Source: Vibrio sp. JC009 (GTDB taxonomy: Bacteria; Pseudomonadota; Gammaproteobacteria; Enterobacterales; Vibrionaceae). Taken from it: a stretch of 64,000 nt of DNA. The notes under the pieces are model-generated. The model was not told the DNA's origin. It searched no databases and was given only the letters and a program-made list of their open reading frames with translations. Position numbers and translations under genes: made by a program. The stretch's first letter is position 1, and the number at the start of each line of letters is the position of its first letter. This document shows, piece after piece, positions 55,340 to 63,215 of this stretch. Where the stretch lies: contig NZ_CP092106.1 of the NCBI RefSeq assembly GCF_029016485.1, positions 1,240,001 to 1,304,000 of the forward strand. Direction: 5' to 3'.

Positions 55340-55368
55340 CATTCCCACGGAGGACCGTGGGAACGAGG
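55340..55368. repeat. Vibrio intergenic palindrome, copy 6 (interrupted by the IS)
   Basis: attcccacgg / ccgtgggaa arms with loop agga and tail cgagg. Its leader (tatgc) is found on the other side of the insertion sequence, so this copy was split by the IS. The stem has a compensatory centre change (cgg/ccg) relative to the other copies. Confidence 0.85.
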
Positions 55369-55394
55369 CTTTTGCATAACCATCCAGACTTTAA

Positions 55395-55628
55395 TCTGAT
55401 GTTTTAAGCTCTGAACTAGCGCTTGCACTCTTGTACTTAACGTTTCACGATAAATCATCGGTTGATGACTCTTATCGAGCCTGGAAGACGCTGGATTATG
55501 AGGTAATGAACCACCTTCATGAAAAAGGCTTAATCGGTAATCCAGTGAACAAGAACAAATCTGTTCACGTAACCCCAGAGGGTACTAAAAAAGCTGAAGA
55601 GCTATTTTATAAGCTACTTTGCAAGTAA
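55395..55628 (+). pseudogene. DUF6429 family protein, N-terminally truncated
   Basis: The open frame begins after a stop at 55392-55394 and reads LSSELALALLYLTFHDKSSV, then SYRAWKTLDYEVMNHLHEKG and KSVHVTPEGTKKAEELFYKL, the pattern of DUF6429. The family normally starts about ten residues earlier with Met; here only a TTG at 55431 offers an in-frame start, which would drop the conserved ALALL segment. It is probably a decayed gene, its 5' end lost near the palindrome and IS. Confidence 0.6.
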
Positions 55629-55640
55629 CACCCCGGATTA

Positions 55641-55805
55641 ATACCAATACCAGTATTTAGCTGTTCAGTGATTGCGCAGGCAAAATTGCTAAGAGCAAGG
55701 CAAAATTTGCAGTAACTAGTGGAGTTAACTACAAAAGTTTTAACGCAGCTATTAGCGATTTTGACAAGCAAGGATGAACAGATAATTGCTGGGACTGGTA
55801 TAAAA
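55641..55805. repeat. MITE-like intergenic repeat
   Basis: About 160 bp bounded by aataccagt (55646-55654) and actggtata (55794-55802), inverted to each other; further inward ctgttcagtg and gatgaacag are also inverted. It resembles a repeat seen between genes in Vibrio and relatives, as I recall it. No coding potential. Confidence 0.5.
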
Positions 55806-55837
55806 GAAATGGGGCGGATTTGGCCCCATAAACAGCG

Positions 55838-55870
55838 AAACCCCAGACGTTTGGTAGCCGTCTGGGGTTT
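55838..55870 (-). terminator. Terminator of rplY
   Basis: aaaccccagacg / cgtctggggttt, a 12-bp perfect stem with a 9-nt loop, about 85 bp downstream of the minus-strand rplY stop. T-rich sequence lies on both sides. Confidence 0.65.
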
Positions 55871-55954
55871 CTGATTTTTAGATTTCCCGGTTGGTAATTC
55901 CGGTTATCTTTATGCAAAAGGTTTGGATTTTATCCGAAATTCTTTGGTAGAGAA

Positions 55955-56233
55955 TTAGATACGGATGAAGTCCATGTGTTCAACTTTAGGCTTGAACGCG
56001 TGACGCTGTACGTCTTGTGGCTTAACCTTAACTTCTGCGCCGTCGATCACTAGAGTGATGCCTTCGTAGAATTCTGGCTTGTCCATTTGGTTAACAACAT
56101 CATCGTGGATTAGAGCGATAGATACTGGCGCTGCTTCACCACCGTAAACGATTGCTGGGAACTGACCAGCGTGACGTAGGCGGCGGCTCGCACCCTTACC
56201 TAGCTCAGTACGTACTACTGCTTCAAATTTCAT
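55955..56233 (-). CDS. rplY: 50S ribosomal protein L25, short gammaproteobacterial form
   Basis: 92 residues from the ATG at 56231-56233 ([20 protein letters not shown]), matching the family start and length; an upstream in-frame start at 56248 adds five residues and is unlikely. L25 binds 5S rRNA. The body reads [20 protein letters not shown], then [20 protein letters not shown] at the end. It is a single gene with a ~250-bp upstream region. Confidence 0.95.
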   Translation of the reverse strand: MKFEAVVRTELGKGASRRLRHAGQFPAIVYGGEAAPVSIALIHDDVVNQMDKPEFYEGITLVIDGAEVKVKPQDVQRHAFKPKVEHMDFIRI

Positions 56234-56483
56234 AGTATTTACTCTCAAATTAGTAAAATTTAAATCTCATTAACAGCATAGCGACCTGGCCGTTAATGCT
56301 TAACGTTTTACAGATACCTGCAAAACGAGCGCGGATACTATCATTCTTGTCCTGATAGGGCAATAGAAACTGCAATAAATATCCGGAAATTGTATTTTAC
56401 GCGGTTTATCTGATCTTTTTGTTACTGAACCACAAAAATCAGAACTTATTTCCTGCATTTCTGGTTTTTATGGTACAGATTTT

Positions 56484-56807
56484 CTAGATCATAAAGAACA
56501 GGTAAATACCAAGAATAAAAGATAGCAGCAGGATAAATGCGACTATGGCAATTCGGATAAAAGGTATGGAATCTTGTGGGATTGGCTCTGGTTTTTCAGG
56601 TTGAGAAATGCCGGGTTCCCGGAGAGTTGGCTTAGTTTCCGGTGGCGTAAATTTGTCCGATACTGCAGGCTTCTCCCGGTTTGTTCTGTCAGTTACCAGT
56701 TTTTCCAATGTTTCTGTGCGTAATTCCAGGTATCTGGCACGATCCAGTTCGCCGTCGGCATATTGCTGGGCGAGTTGATTGATGCTGGTGCGGTTGGTAT
56801 TAGACAT
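56484..56807 (-). CDS. Small membrane-anchored protein at the end of the T6SS cluster
   Basis: 107 residues. The N-terminal ~40 residues are helical (INQLAQQYADGELDRARYLE), the middle is rich in Pro and Glu (residues ~45-80), and a single C-terminal transmembrane helix (RIAIVAFILLLSFILGIYLF) anchors it, with the N-terminus cytoplasmic. No family recognised. It lies 14 bp after the phosphatase gene and is probably cotranscribed. The ELDRARYLELR segment resembles short SHOCT-like motifs, but this is weak. Confidence 0.7.
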   Translation of the reverse strand: MSNTNRTSINQLAQQYADGELDRARYLELRTETLEKLVTDRTNREKPAVSDKFTPPETKPTLREPGISQPEKPEPIPQDSIPFIRIAIVAFILLLSFILGIYLFFMI

Positions 56808-56821
56808 AGTTTCCGCCTGTT

Positions 56822-57583
56822 TTACTCTGAATCAGCCTGAACAAGCTCATGGGCTTTAACCAATATGGTGGTGACATTATCTCTGGCACCCCGTTGCAGA
56901 GTCAGTTCGATAAGCGACTGGTTTATCTCTTCAATGCTTTTATTCTGAGCCAGAAGCTCTGCCATCTCTGAGTCTTTTACTTCTTTATTTAAACCGTCAC
57001 TGCAGAGCAGGAAAATATCATCGTTATGAATGTCATAGTCGATAAGATCCACAAACAGAGCATCGTTGGCGCCAATGGCTCTGGTGACGATATTGGAAAG
57101 AGGGTGGTTTTCTGCATCTTCTCTTAGCAGCATGCCCCGTTTTACCATCTCCTCAACCTGACTGTGATCCTGAGTTAGCTGAAGTAACTGACCATCGCGG
57201 TAACGGTAGGCCCGGCTATCACCAACCCAAAGCAGAATGCTGATATCAAGATGAGCAAGCAGAATAACCACGGTACTTCCGATAACCGTATTTTCTCCGT
57301 GGCGCATGGCTTCGAGCAGCAAGTGCCGGTTAATTGCCAGAAGGTTATCTTCCAGTACTTTCACTTTGTCACTGAGTTTTTCCGGGAGTTGCGCCAGCTC
57401 AAATGTGGATGTGATGGTCTGGCTGGCAACTTCTCCGCAGTTGTGTCCGCCCATGCCGTCTGCCACGATCCAGAAACCGTGTTCAGGCCTTGCAATACAG
57501 GCATCCTGATTGACCTTGCGCACTTTACCCTGATGAGTCAGAGCAGATGTTTCCCATTTAAACCGTGTTGGAGAAGTCTGCAT
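56822..57583 (-). CDS. pppA: PP2C-family Ser/Thr protein phosphatase of the T6SS cluster
   Basis: 253 residues from the ATG at 57581-57583 (MQTSPTRFKWETSALTHQGK); the longer frame to 57718 overlaps tagF and is not used. PP2C motifs: RKVNQDACIA, IVADGMGGHNCGEVA, LWVGDSRAYRY, LCSDGLNKEV and RDNVTTILV carry the metal-binding aspartates. PppA-type phosphatases oppose the PpkA kinase in T6SS posttranslational control. The start lies 1 nt after the tagF stop, so coupled. Confidence 0.87.
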   Translation of the reverse strand: MQTSPTRFKWETSALTHQGKVRKVNQDACIARPEHGFWIVADGMGGHNCGEVASQTITSTFELAQLPEKLSDKVKVLEDNLLAINRHLLLEAMRHGENTVIGSTVVILLAHLDISILLWVGDSRAYRYRDGQLLQLTQDHSQVEEMVKRGMLLREDAENHPLSNIVTRAIGANDALFVDLIDYDIHNDDIFLLCSDGLNKEVKDSEMAELLAQNKSIEEINQSLIELTLQRGARDNVTTILVKAHELVQADSE

Positions 57584-57584
57584 A

Positions 57585-58355
57585 TTATCTCGCCTGAGGT
57601 TGTTGGCCTGCCTGAGGCTCACCGTTATGAGCCAGATCATACTGCTGCCAGCCCCTGAGTTCCCAGTTTCCGTCCAGCATGCTCGCATAACTCTGCCGGG
57701 CGGGAAGTTCATGAGCAATTAAGAGTGAAGGACTGATTTTTTCAGAGCCGTGAGTCCACCAAAGGCTGTGCCTGTCGGGAAGTTTTGAAGACAGATAACC
57801 GTTTAGTGAAGATATTCCGCTGTAAAACGGATCAACGCTTGGCAGCTCAAAATGAACCATTACTGGCTGAGCCCCGGTTAACGGATTCGCTGAAGTTACG
57901 ATTCTTGGCTCTTCTATATTGCTTATCTCTTTGTCAAATTGCTCAAGGTTAAAATCACTGTGAAGCGTTAACAGAGCAGCCTCTTCACACTGGTTAAACC
58001 ATATCTCGTTTTCAGAGAGCAGGGCAGACAGGTTTGTGCCGGACGGAAGCGACATGGCCAGAGTGAAAGGAAAGTATCTGCCGACACTGTCGACGCTTGG
58101 CATCAGAACACCCGCCCAGCCGTTATCTCCGGCGATGCCCGCTGGCAGGGCGAAGCGCCAGATTGGGCTGGTAAGATAGTAATTCAGCCATTCGTTGCCC
58201 AATTGCTGTCGGCTTTCGTTAATCGCCAGTTCCAGCCACCTGTCCCAGACGGACGTAAAAGTGTTGGGCAGCCTTCTGGAAAGAAAGTCGCCATAGGTAG
58301 GCTGCTTACCGAAAAAGCCGATTTTGGCTCTGTACTTGTTTATAGCCTCGGACAC
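57585..58355 (-). CDS. tagF: Type VI secretion accessory protein TagF (ImpM)
   Basis: 256 residues with the TagF start motif IGFFGKQPTYGDFLSRRLPN and the following WDRWLELAINESRQQLGNEW, LTSPIWRFALPAG, GVLMPSVDSVGRYFPFTLAM. TagF acts as a post-translational repressor of T6SS, often linked to the PpkA-PppA pathway, and here it is next to the phosphatase. It overlaps tssM by 16 bp, in the same operon. Confidence 0.9.
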   Translation of the reverse strand: MSEAINKYRAKIGFFGKQPTYGDFLSRRLPNTFTSVWDRWLELAINESRQQLGNEWLNYYLTSPIWRFALPAGIAGDNGWAGVLMPSVDSVGRYFPFTLAMSLPSGTNLSALLSENEIWFNQCEEAALLTLHSDFNLEQFDKEISNIEEPRIVTSANPLTGAQPVMVHFELPSVDPFYSGISSLNGYLSSKLPDRHSLWWTHGSEKISPSLLIAHELPARQSYASMLDGNWELRGWQQYDLAHNGEPQAGQQPQAR

Positions 58356-61300
58356 CTGAACGCCTCCAGTTCCCGCATCATAAACGGATTGTTGACACTG
58401 TTTGCCCTGAGCTCCATTTCCACTCTGTGCCCCTGTTGTTCAAACACAACCATAAACTTATCGGCCTGACCGCCGCGTTGCAGCTCAGCGCTTTTCAGCA
58501 GCTTGAACCAGCCCCAGATACCACTTTCTACCTTGGTGGATGATTTTCCGTCAGCATCGACAAAGGTTGCTGAGCTTTGCCCTGTGGTATCCTTCTTTGA
58601 AGGCCACTGCAGGTTACTGACCCGTGCAGGACCGTGCCGGTAGGAAACGGTCTGACCGTTAATATCCAGCACAAACCTCTGGCTGCCGGTATCCATAAAG
58701 ACCGGTTTCAGGCTAAAGCCAATCTGAGGTTGCGAGCCTCCGGACGGGAAGAAGGTTGAACGTATTTTGGCAATGGTTTCAAACTTGCGCAGTACGCTGT
58801 TAGAGATACCCATCGGATGACCATTTGCAGCCCGCCAGCGCCACGGGCTTCTTCTGGTATCGGCAAATGGTTTGATGTTCTCATTAAAAAACTGATCCAT
58901 AAGCTGGCCCGGACCGAAGAAACGGGTAAAGTCTAAAAGCGTCACTTCCTTGGACATGTTTGTCGAGAAAGGAAAACGTCCTTCAATCCCTTTCTGGCAC
59001 AGCGGCAGAATTTCCTGACCCAGCATAGAGGAGAGCTCGCTTCGGGTTCCGCCTACCACCATATTCCAGCCCTGGCTGGAAAGCGCCAGTATCCACTTAT
59101 TGACCGGATTCGGCAGTTGCTTGGCTTTTTGCTGAAGCAGTTTAAGCGGGTTTCTGCCTTCGCCGGATGCGCTCTGTTTGGCGGCGTCCAGAGCGGTGCC
59201 GCTGCTCTGCATTTCGGAAAGGAAATTGAAGGAGTTGTAGAAATCACCAACCAATTCGTCGATAAGCGGAGGATTACCGTCCACTTCCTGAACCAGTTCG
59301 TTGATCTCTTTAAAGGCAGACTCTACCTGATAAACAGGAGCCTGCGTTCCATCCCCTGAATTTACTTTTCCTGCTGCCTGCATCATCCTTTCCAGACGGG
59401 CTTTCTGCATATCGGCAGAAGTGCTCAGGGTTGCAGCGGCTTCACCTAAGCCTTCAGCAACACCGGCTGCTTTGCTTGCAGCCTGATCTTTTTTGGTCAG
59501 ATAGGTATTCTTTTCAACGGTTGTCAGCAGTTTTTTCACCGGGCTGGAAGGAGAGGAGGCCGCTTCCAGAATATCCACCGCGTGGGAAAGATTCTTCGCC
59601 TGAACAATACTCAGATTATTCAGCAGCCTGCGCCACTGGGTAATGTAGTCTTCAAAATAGAGCTCTTCCACTTCGGTTGTGACATCAAGCAGCCTTTGGT
59701 CATCTATCTCTTCGTCAGAAACTTCATCACTTAGCACCCATTGCTGTTTAAGGTTATGTTCGATGATCTGCTCACTGCTCTTACTGTAAACCTCATGATA
59801 GCCGTTGTAGGTGAACAGAGCCGGGATACGGGCGTTTTTCAGATCGCCCTGATTGTAGGTAAAGACTCTGTCGCCATGGCGGCCCAGAACCCGGGTTAAC
59901 AGAATATCCTGGCTTTGATCGGCGGCTGTCATCTGAATCTGATGATAGATATATTCAGCAAAAGGCATGTCGGTCAGGCTCATTCTGGTGAGCTCAATGG
60001 TTTGCTGATTGAGCGGAAGCGGACTGAATTTCTCGCTGAGCAGACTATCCAGGTGAGCCAGAAGCTGCTCTTGTTTTTCCGGCACAGTTGCTGACCAGAT
60101 AAGCGACATAAAGAGTTTCACCTCGTCAGGGTTCAGATGCTGGATTCTACCCAGCATCAGATAGGTTTTCAGCCCCTCAAACAGCAGCTCGGTTTCAGAA
60201 GTCGTGGAAAGAAACTCTTCAAGCTGCGCACCAATGGAATAGAGGAAACGTCCTTCCAGTACTCTGTGATAGGCGTTATGAACAGCCGGATCCAGTTTAT
60301 CGCCCTGATAAAGGCCGGAGCCCAGTGACCATGGCACTTCCTCCTGATAAACATCGCTGGCGGCGCGCAGATCATTTAACGCCGGAAGCAGGGTATCGAT
60401 CTGAGTGGTTATGAACGGCAGTTCAGTCAGTTTGTTTTCGTAGTGGCTGATATGGGATTCCACATCGGCAATAGCGCTCTTATTCTGAGTAAAGCTGGTG
60501 GCCCAGATAAAGCCGCCGACAAGCAGAGCGGTGAATGCGGTAAAGTAGGTACCCCTCTGGAACCATGCCCGGCGCGCTTCTGCTTTTGGATCGGAACCGA
60601 CCATACTGGACTCGGGGAACATCACCTGATTAAACAGATTATGGATAAAGTAGCTGCGCCCCTGACCGCTGAAGGCGGGCTGAGAAGTACGGTCTAAACC
60701 GAAACTGCTGGCAAGGTTACCCATCAGTCTGTCAATTGGCGTGCCTTCCTGAGTTCCGCTGGAGAAATAAACCCCCCGCAGCAAAGGCGCGCCCTGGAAA
60801 CGGTTCGGGTGAAAGATCTGCTCAAGAAAGTCTGTGACAGGTGCTTTGAGAGAGGCCAGCTCCTGAGGAAAAGCAAACAGGGTAGCGCGCTTGGAGCTGT
60901 CTCTTTCCTGATGCATATGCTGCAGCAGCTGTTCATTGATTCGCTGAAGCAGTTCATCAAATTCGCCGGGCAGAAGGTCATTGGCGTTTTTTTCTGCCTT
61001 TTCATCAATCACCGGAAAGGTGATGCCCCAGACCTGATTTCGTTCTTCATGGCTCAGGCTTTCGAAAAACTCGTTAAAGCCTGCAATCAGGTCGCATTTA
61101 CTGAACATCATATAAATTGGCGCACGTATGCCCAACTGGGTGTTCAGTTCTTCAATGCGGCTTTTGATGGCGTTGGCGTGCTGCTCTATCTGAGCCTGAT
61201 TGGAGAGCATAAGTTCGGTAATACTCACCGCCACCAGAATACCGTTTATCGGTCTGCGTTTGCGGTGTTTTTTCAGAAGATCCAGAAAACCGCCCCAGGC

Positions 61301-61894
61301 CCCGGAGTCAGTGTCTTTATGGCTGTCTTGTGTGGTGTAGCGTCCGGCAGTATCAATCAGTATGGCGTCATCGGTAAACCACCAGTCGCAGTTTCGTGTG
61401 CCGCCAACACCACGGATGGCGTCTTTACCGAACTTATCGGAAAGAGGGAAGTTCAGGCCGGAGTTAATCAGTGCCGTGGTTTTGCCTGAGCCCGGAGGGC
61501 CGATAACCACATACCATGGCAGCTCGTAGATGTACTGATTGCCGGAAAGCACGCCGCCTTTATTGGTCTTTTTCAGAACGCTGATGGCTTCTTCAAAGCG
61601 ATCTTTAATCACCTGCAGCTCTTCTGCCGACTGATCTGCCGCTTCATCAGGGGAGCTTTCACCCAGCTCTTCAATCAGTTTCTGCTCGTTTTTCCGCGCT
61701 TTCAGTTTTGCCAGCAGAAGAATCAGGCCCCAGATAGCAAACAGAATAACGATCAGAACCAGCCTGGCAATCATACCTTCCAGTGGAACACTGCCGCCAA
61801 TGGCGATGATGGGCCCGACAAACCAGATAATAATGCTGGCTGCAATCAGACCAAGTAACTGTAGTAGCCATTTCTTTTTAAAGATGCTCATCAT
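58340..61894 (-). CDS. tssM: Type VI secretion membrane protein TssM (IcmF)
   Basis: 1184 residues, normal family length. Two N-terminal transmembrane helices (LLQLLGLIAASIIIWFVGPI, then LVLIVILFAIWGLILLLAKL), a cytoplasmic domain with Walker A GPPGSGKTTALINSG near residue 132, a third helix near 447 (FTAFTALLVGGFIWATS), and a large periplasmic part ending in the IcmF C-terminal domain. It links the inner-membrane TssL and the outer-membrane TssJ in the secretion membrane complex. Overlaps tssL at its start (4 bp). Confidence 0.93.
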   Translation of the reverse strand: MMSIFKKKWLLQLLGLIAASIIIWFVGPIIAIGGSVPLEGMIARLVLIVILFAIWGLILLLAKLKARKNEQKLIEELGESSPDEAADQSAEELQVIKDRFEEAISVLKKTNKGGVLSGNQYIYELPWYVVIGPPGSGKTTALINSGLNFPLSDKFGKDAIRGVGGTRNCDWWFTDDAILIDTAGRYTTQDSHKDTDSGAWGGFLDLLKKHRKRRPINGILVAVSITELMLSNQAQIEQHANAIKSRIEELNTQLGIRAPIYMMFSKCDLIAGFNEFFESLSHEERNQVWGITFPVIDEKAEKNANDLLPGEFDELLQRINEQLLQHMHQERDSSKRATLFAFPQELASLKAPVTDFLEQIFHPNRFQGAPLLRGVYFSSGTQEGTPIDRLMGNLASSFGLDRTSQPAFSGQGRSYFIHNLFNQVMFPESSMVGSDPKAEARRAWFQRGTYFTAFTALLVGGFIWATSFTQNKSAIADVESHISHYENKLTELPFITTQIDTLLPALNDLRAASDVYQEEVPWSLGSGLYQGDKLDPAVHNAYHRVLEGRFLYSIGAQLEEFLSTTSETELLFEGLKTYLMLGRIQHLNPDEVKLFMSLIWSATVPEKQEQLLAHLDSLLSEKFSPLPLNQQTIELTRMSLTDMPFAEYIYHQIQMTAADQSQDILLTRVLGRHGDRVFTYNQGDLKNARIPALFTYNGYHEVYSKSSEQIIEHNLKQQWVLSDEVSDEEIDDQRLLDVTTEVEELYFEDYITQWRRLLNNLSIVQAKNLSHAVDILEAASSPSSPVKKLLTTVEKNTYLTKKDQAASKAAGVAEGLGEAAATLSTSADMQKARLERMMQAAGKVNSGDGTQAPVYQVESAFKEINELVQEVDGNPPLIDELVGDFYNSFNFLSEMQSSGTALDAAKQSASGEGRNPLKLLQQKAKQLPNPVNKWILALSSQGWNMVVGGTRSELSSMLGQEILPLCQKGIEGRFPFSTNMSKEVTLLDFTRFFGPGQLMDQFFNENIKPFADTRRSPWRWRAANGHPMGISNSVLRKFETIAKIRSTFFPSGGSQPQIGFSLKPVFMDTGSQRFVLDINGQTVSYRHGPARVSNLQWPSKKDTTGQSSATFVDADGKSSTKVESGIWGWFKLLKSAELQRGGQADKFMVVFEQQGHRVEMELRANSVNNPFMMRELEAFRCPRL

Positions 61895-63213
61895 TTCTCC
61901 AGTATGATCTCTACCCGGCGGTTAAGCGCTCTGTTTGCTGCTGAGTCATTGCTGACCAGTGGCTCGCTGTCCGCTCTGCCTTCGGCGGTAATAGCCTTTG
62001 GAATAATGGAAGCTTCGGTAATCACCTGAGTGACGGAATCAGCACGTGCCTTTGACAGGTGCCAGTTTGAAGGAAACTTCAGTGTACGGATCGGCACATT
62101 GTCCGAATGTCCGGCGATAATAATCTGTCCCTCGGCAAGGGAAAGGGCATCGGCAATACGCTGCAAAATAGGGACAAATGCCTGAGTGACGGTTGCACTG
62201 CCTGAGCCGAACAGGCCTTTGTTTCTCAGCCGGATAATCACATCGGTATCGGCATCCAGCACTTCCAGAATGTCCTGAGCGATCTCATCGGCCAGAAATG
62301 TGGAGACCCGCTCATAGAGGTTGCTTTCAATCACTGGTGGAGGCTCGGCTGCTTCGATAATCACCGCAGGAGGCTCTTCTCTGCCAATGGAGGCCAGATT
62401 ACTGAATGCTGGGGAAGAGGCCTGATTAATCAGAATGCTGAATGCAAAATAGATAATCAGCAGCAATGCGCCCGTGACCAGAGCAATAACCCAGACAGGA
62501 ATATAATCGCGGATCTTATGACTGGCAGCAGCTTCACCGCGCCAGTGAGGGGAGAGCTCCGGCTCCGCCGCGCCGCGCTGTTTTTTTATCAGCTGAAACA
62601 GAGTCTCTTTTGCCTGCTCCAGTGCCCTCTGGCCAGTATCAAGTACGCGGAATTTGCCTTCAAATCCCATGCTCAGGCAGATATACAAAAGCTCAAGCAT
62701 ATCCAGATGCCGGGCCGGATCTTTCATCAGGCGTTCAAGAATGACAAAAAACTTTTCTCCGCCCCAGGTTTCCTGATGAAAGCTCACCAGCAGGCTACGT
62801 TCGCTCCAGCGGCTCTGGCTGCCCCAGGGGGTATTTAGCACGGTTTCATCAATTACGCAGCAAAGGCAGTAACGCGCAGCGTGAATGGTTTCTCTGTCGC
62901 TGTGCTCCAGTGCGCTGGATTCAAAGCGCTTCAGTTCCTGCTCAACCTGCTGGCGCAAGCCATCTACGTTGCTGTGGCTGGCGCTGTTATACAGCTTGGC
63001 AATCAGAGAGAGCAGGGGAGAGGCGCTGGCTACCAGAGGATTCAGTCCCTGCTCAACGGAGTAGTTACCCGGTGTCACCGGAATATCGGGCGCAGCAGGC
63101 TTCCCCGTCGGTGGTGGCGGGGACTGTGGACGCATACCTCCCGGTGTCGGGCGGATAACCGTACTGTCTATATCAGTATCAGGGTTATCGAAAAAGGGAT
63201 TATCATTACTCAC
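61891..63213 (-). CDS. tssL: Type VI secretion protein TssL (DotU) with OmpA-like peptidoglycan-binding domain
   Basis: 440 residues. The N-terminal ~55 residues are Pro-rich and disordered (STVIRPTPGGMRPQSPPPPT), DotU cytoplasmic domain at ~55-225, one transmembrane helix at ~238-262 (VWVIALVTGALLLIIYFAFS), and a periplasmic OmpA-like domain at ~300-440 (IIAGHSDNVPIRTLKFPSNW, ending in NRRVEIILEK). The extended, peptidoglycan-binding form of TssL makes a separate TagL unnecessary. Next to tssK (2-bp gap) and tssM. Confidence 0.93.
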   Translation of the reverse strand: MSNDNPFFDNPDTDIDSTVIRPTPGGMRPQSPPPPTGKPAAPDIPVTPGNYSVEQGLNPLVASASPLLSLIAKLYNSASHSNVDGLRQQVEQELKRFESSALEHSDRETIHAARYCLCCVIDETVLNTPWGSQSRWSERSLLVSFHQETWGGEKFFVILERLMKDPARHLDMLELLYICLSMGFEGKFRVLDTGQRALEQAKETLFQLIKKQRGAAEPELSPHWRGEAAASHKIRDYIPVWVIALVTGALLLIIYFAFSILINQASSPAFSNLASIGREEPPAVIIEAAEPPPVIESNLYERVSTFLADEIAQDILEVLDADTDVIIRLRNKGLFGSGSATVTQAFVPILQRIADALSLAEGQIIIAGHSDNVPIRTLKFPSNWHLSKARADSVTQVITEASIIPKAITAEGRADSEPLVSNDSAANRALNRRVEIILEK

Positions 63214-63215
63214 GG

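Larger units (their letters stand above)
53981..55340 (+). mobile_element. IS110-family (IS1111 group) insertion sequence, intact
   Basis: About 1.36 kb. It carries one transposase gene (54056-55078) and has subterminal inverted repeats: atggactccctc at 53987-53998 and gggggagtccat at 55325-55336, 11 of 12 matching, offset a few bases from each end as in the IS1111 group. The left flank ends in tatgc and the right flank begins attcccac; joined, they rebuild the left part of the intergenic palindrome exactly (tatgcattcccac), so the element sits inside a palindrome copy with no target duplication, as usual for IS110. The 3' non-coding end is long (~260 bp), suited to hold a bridge RNA. The ends are set by this junction logic, not by an alignment. 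Confidence 0.85.

Noticed and set aside
53854..55368. Two inverted palindrome copies as the ends of a composite transposon
   Set aside because: The IS has its own subterminal inverted repeats and its junction rebuilds only the right-hand palindrome; the left copy lies ~90 bp outside and is complete.
57584..57718. Upstream extension of the PP2C phosphatase to 57718
   Set aside because: It would overlap tagF by ~135 bp and the added residues have no PP2C similarity; the ATG at 57583 fits the family start.
60809..61489. 226-residue plus-strand frame inside tssM
   Set aside because: Opposite to the well-supported TssM Walker A region; shadow frame without a ribosome site.
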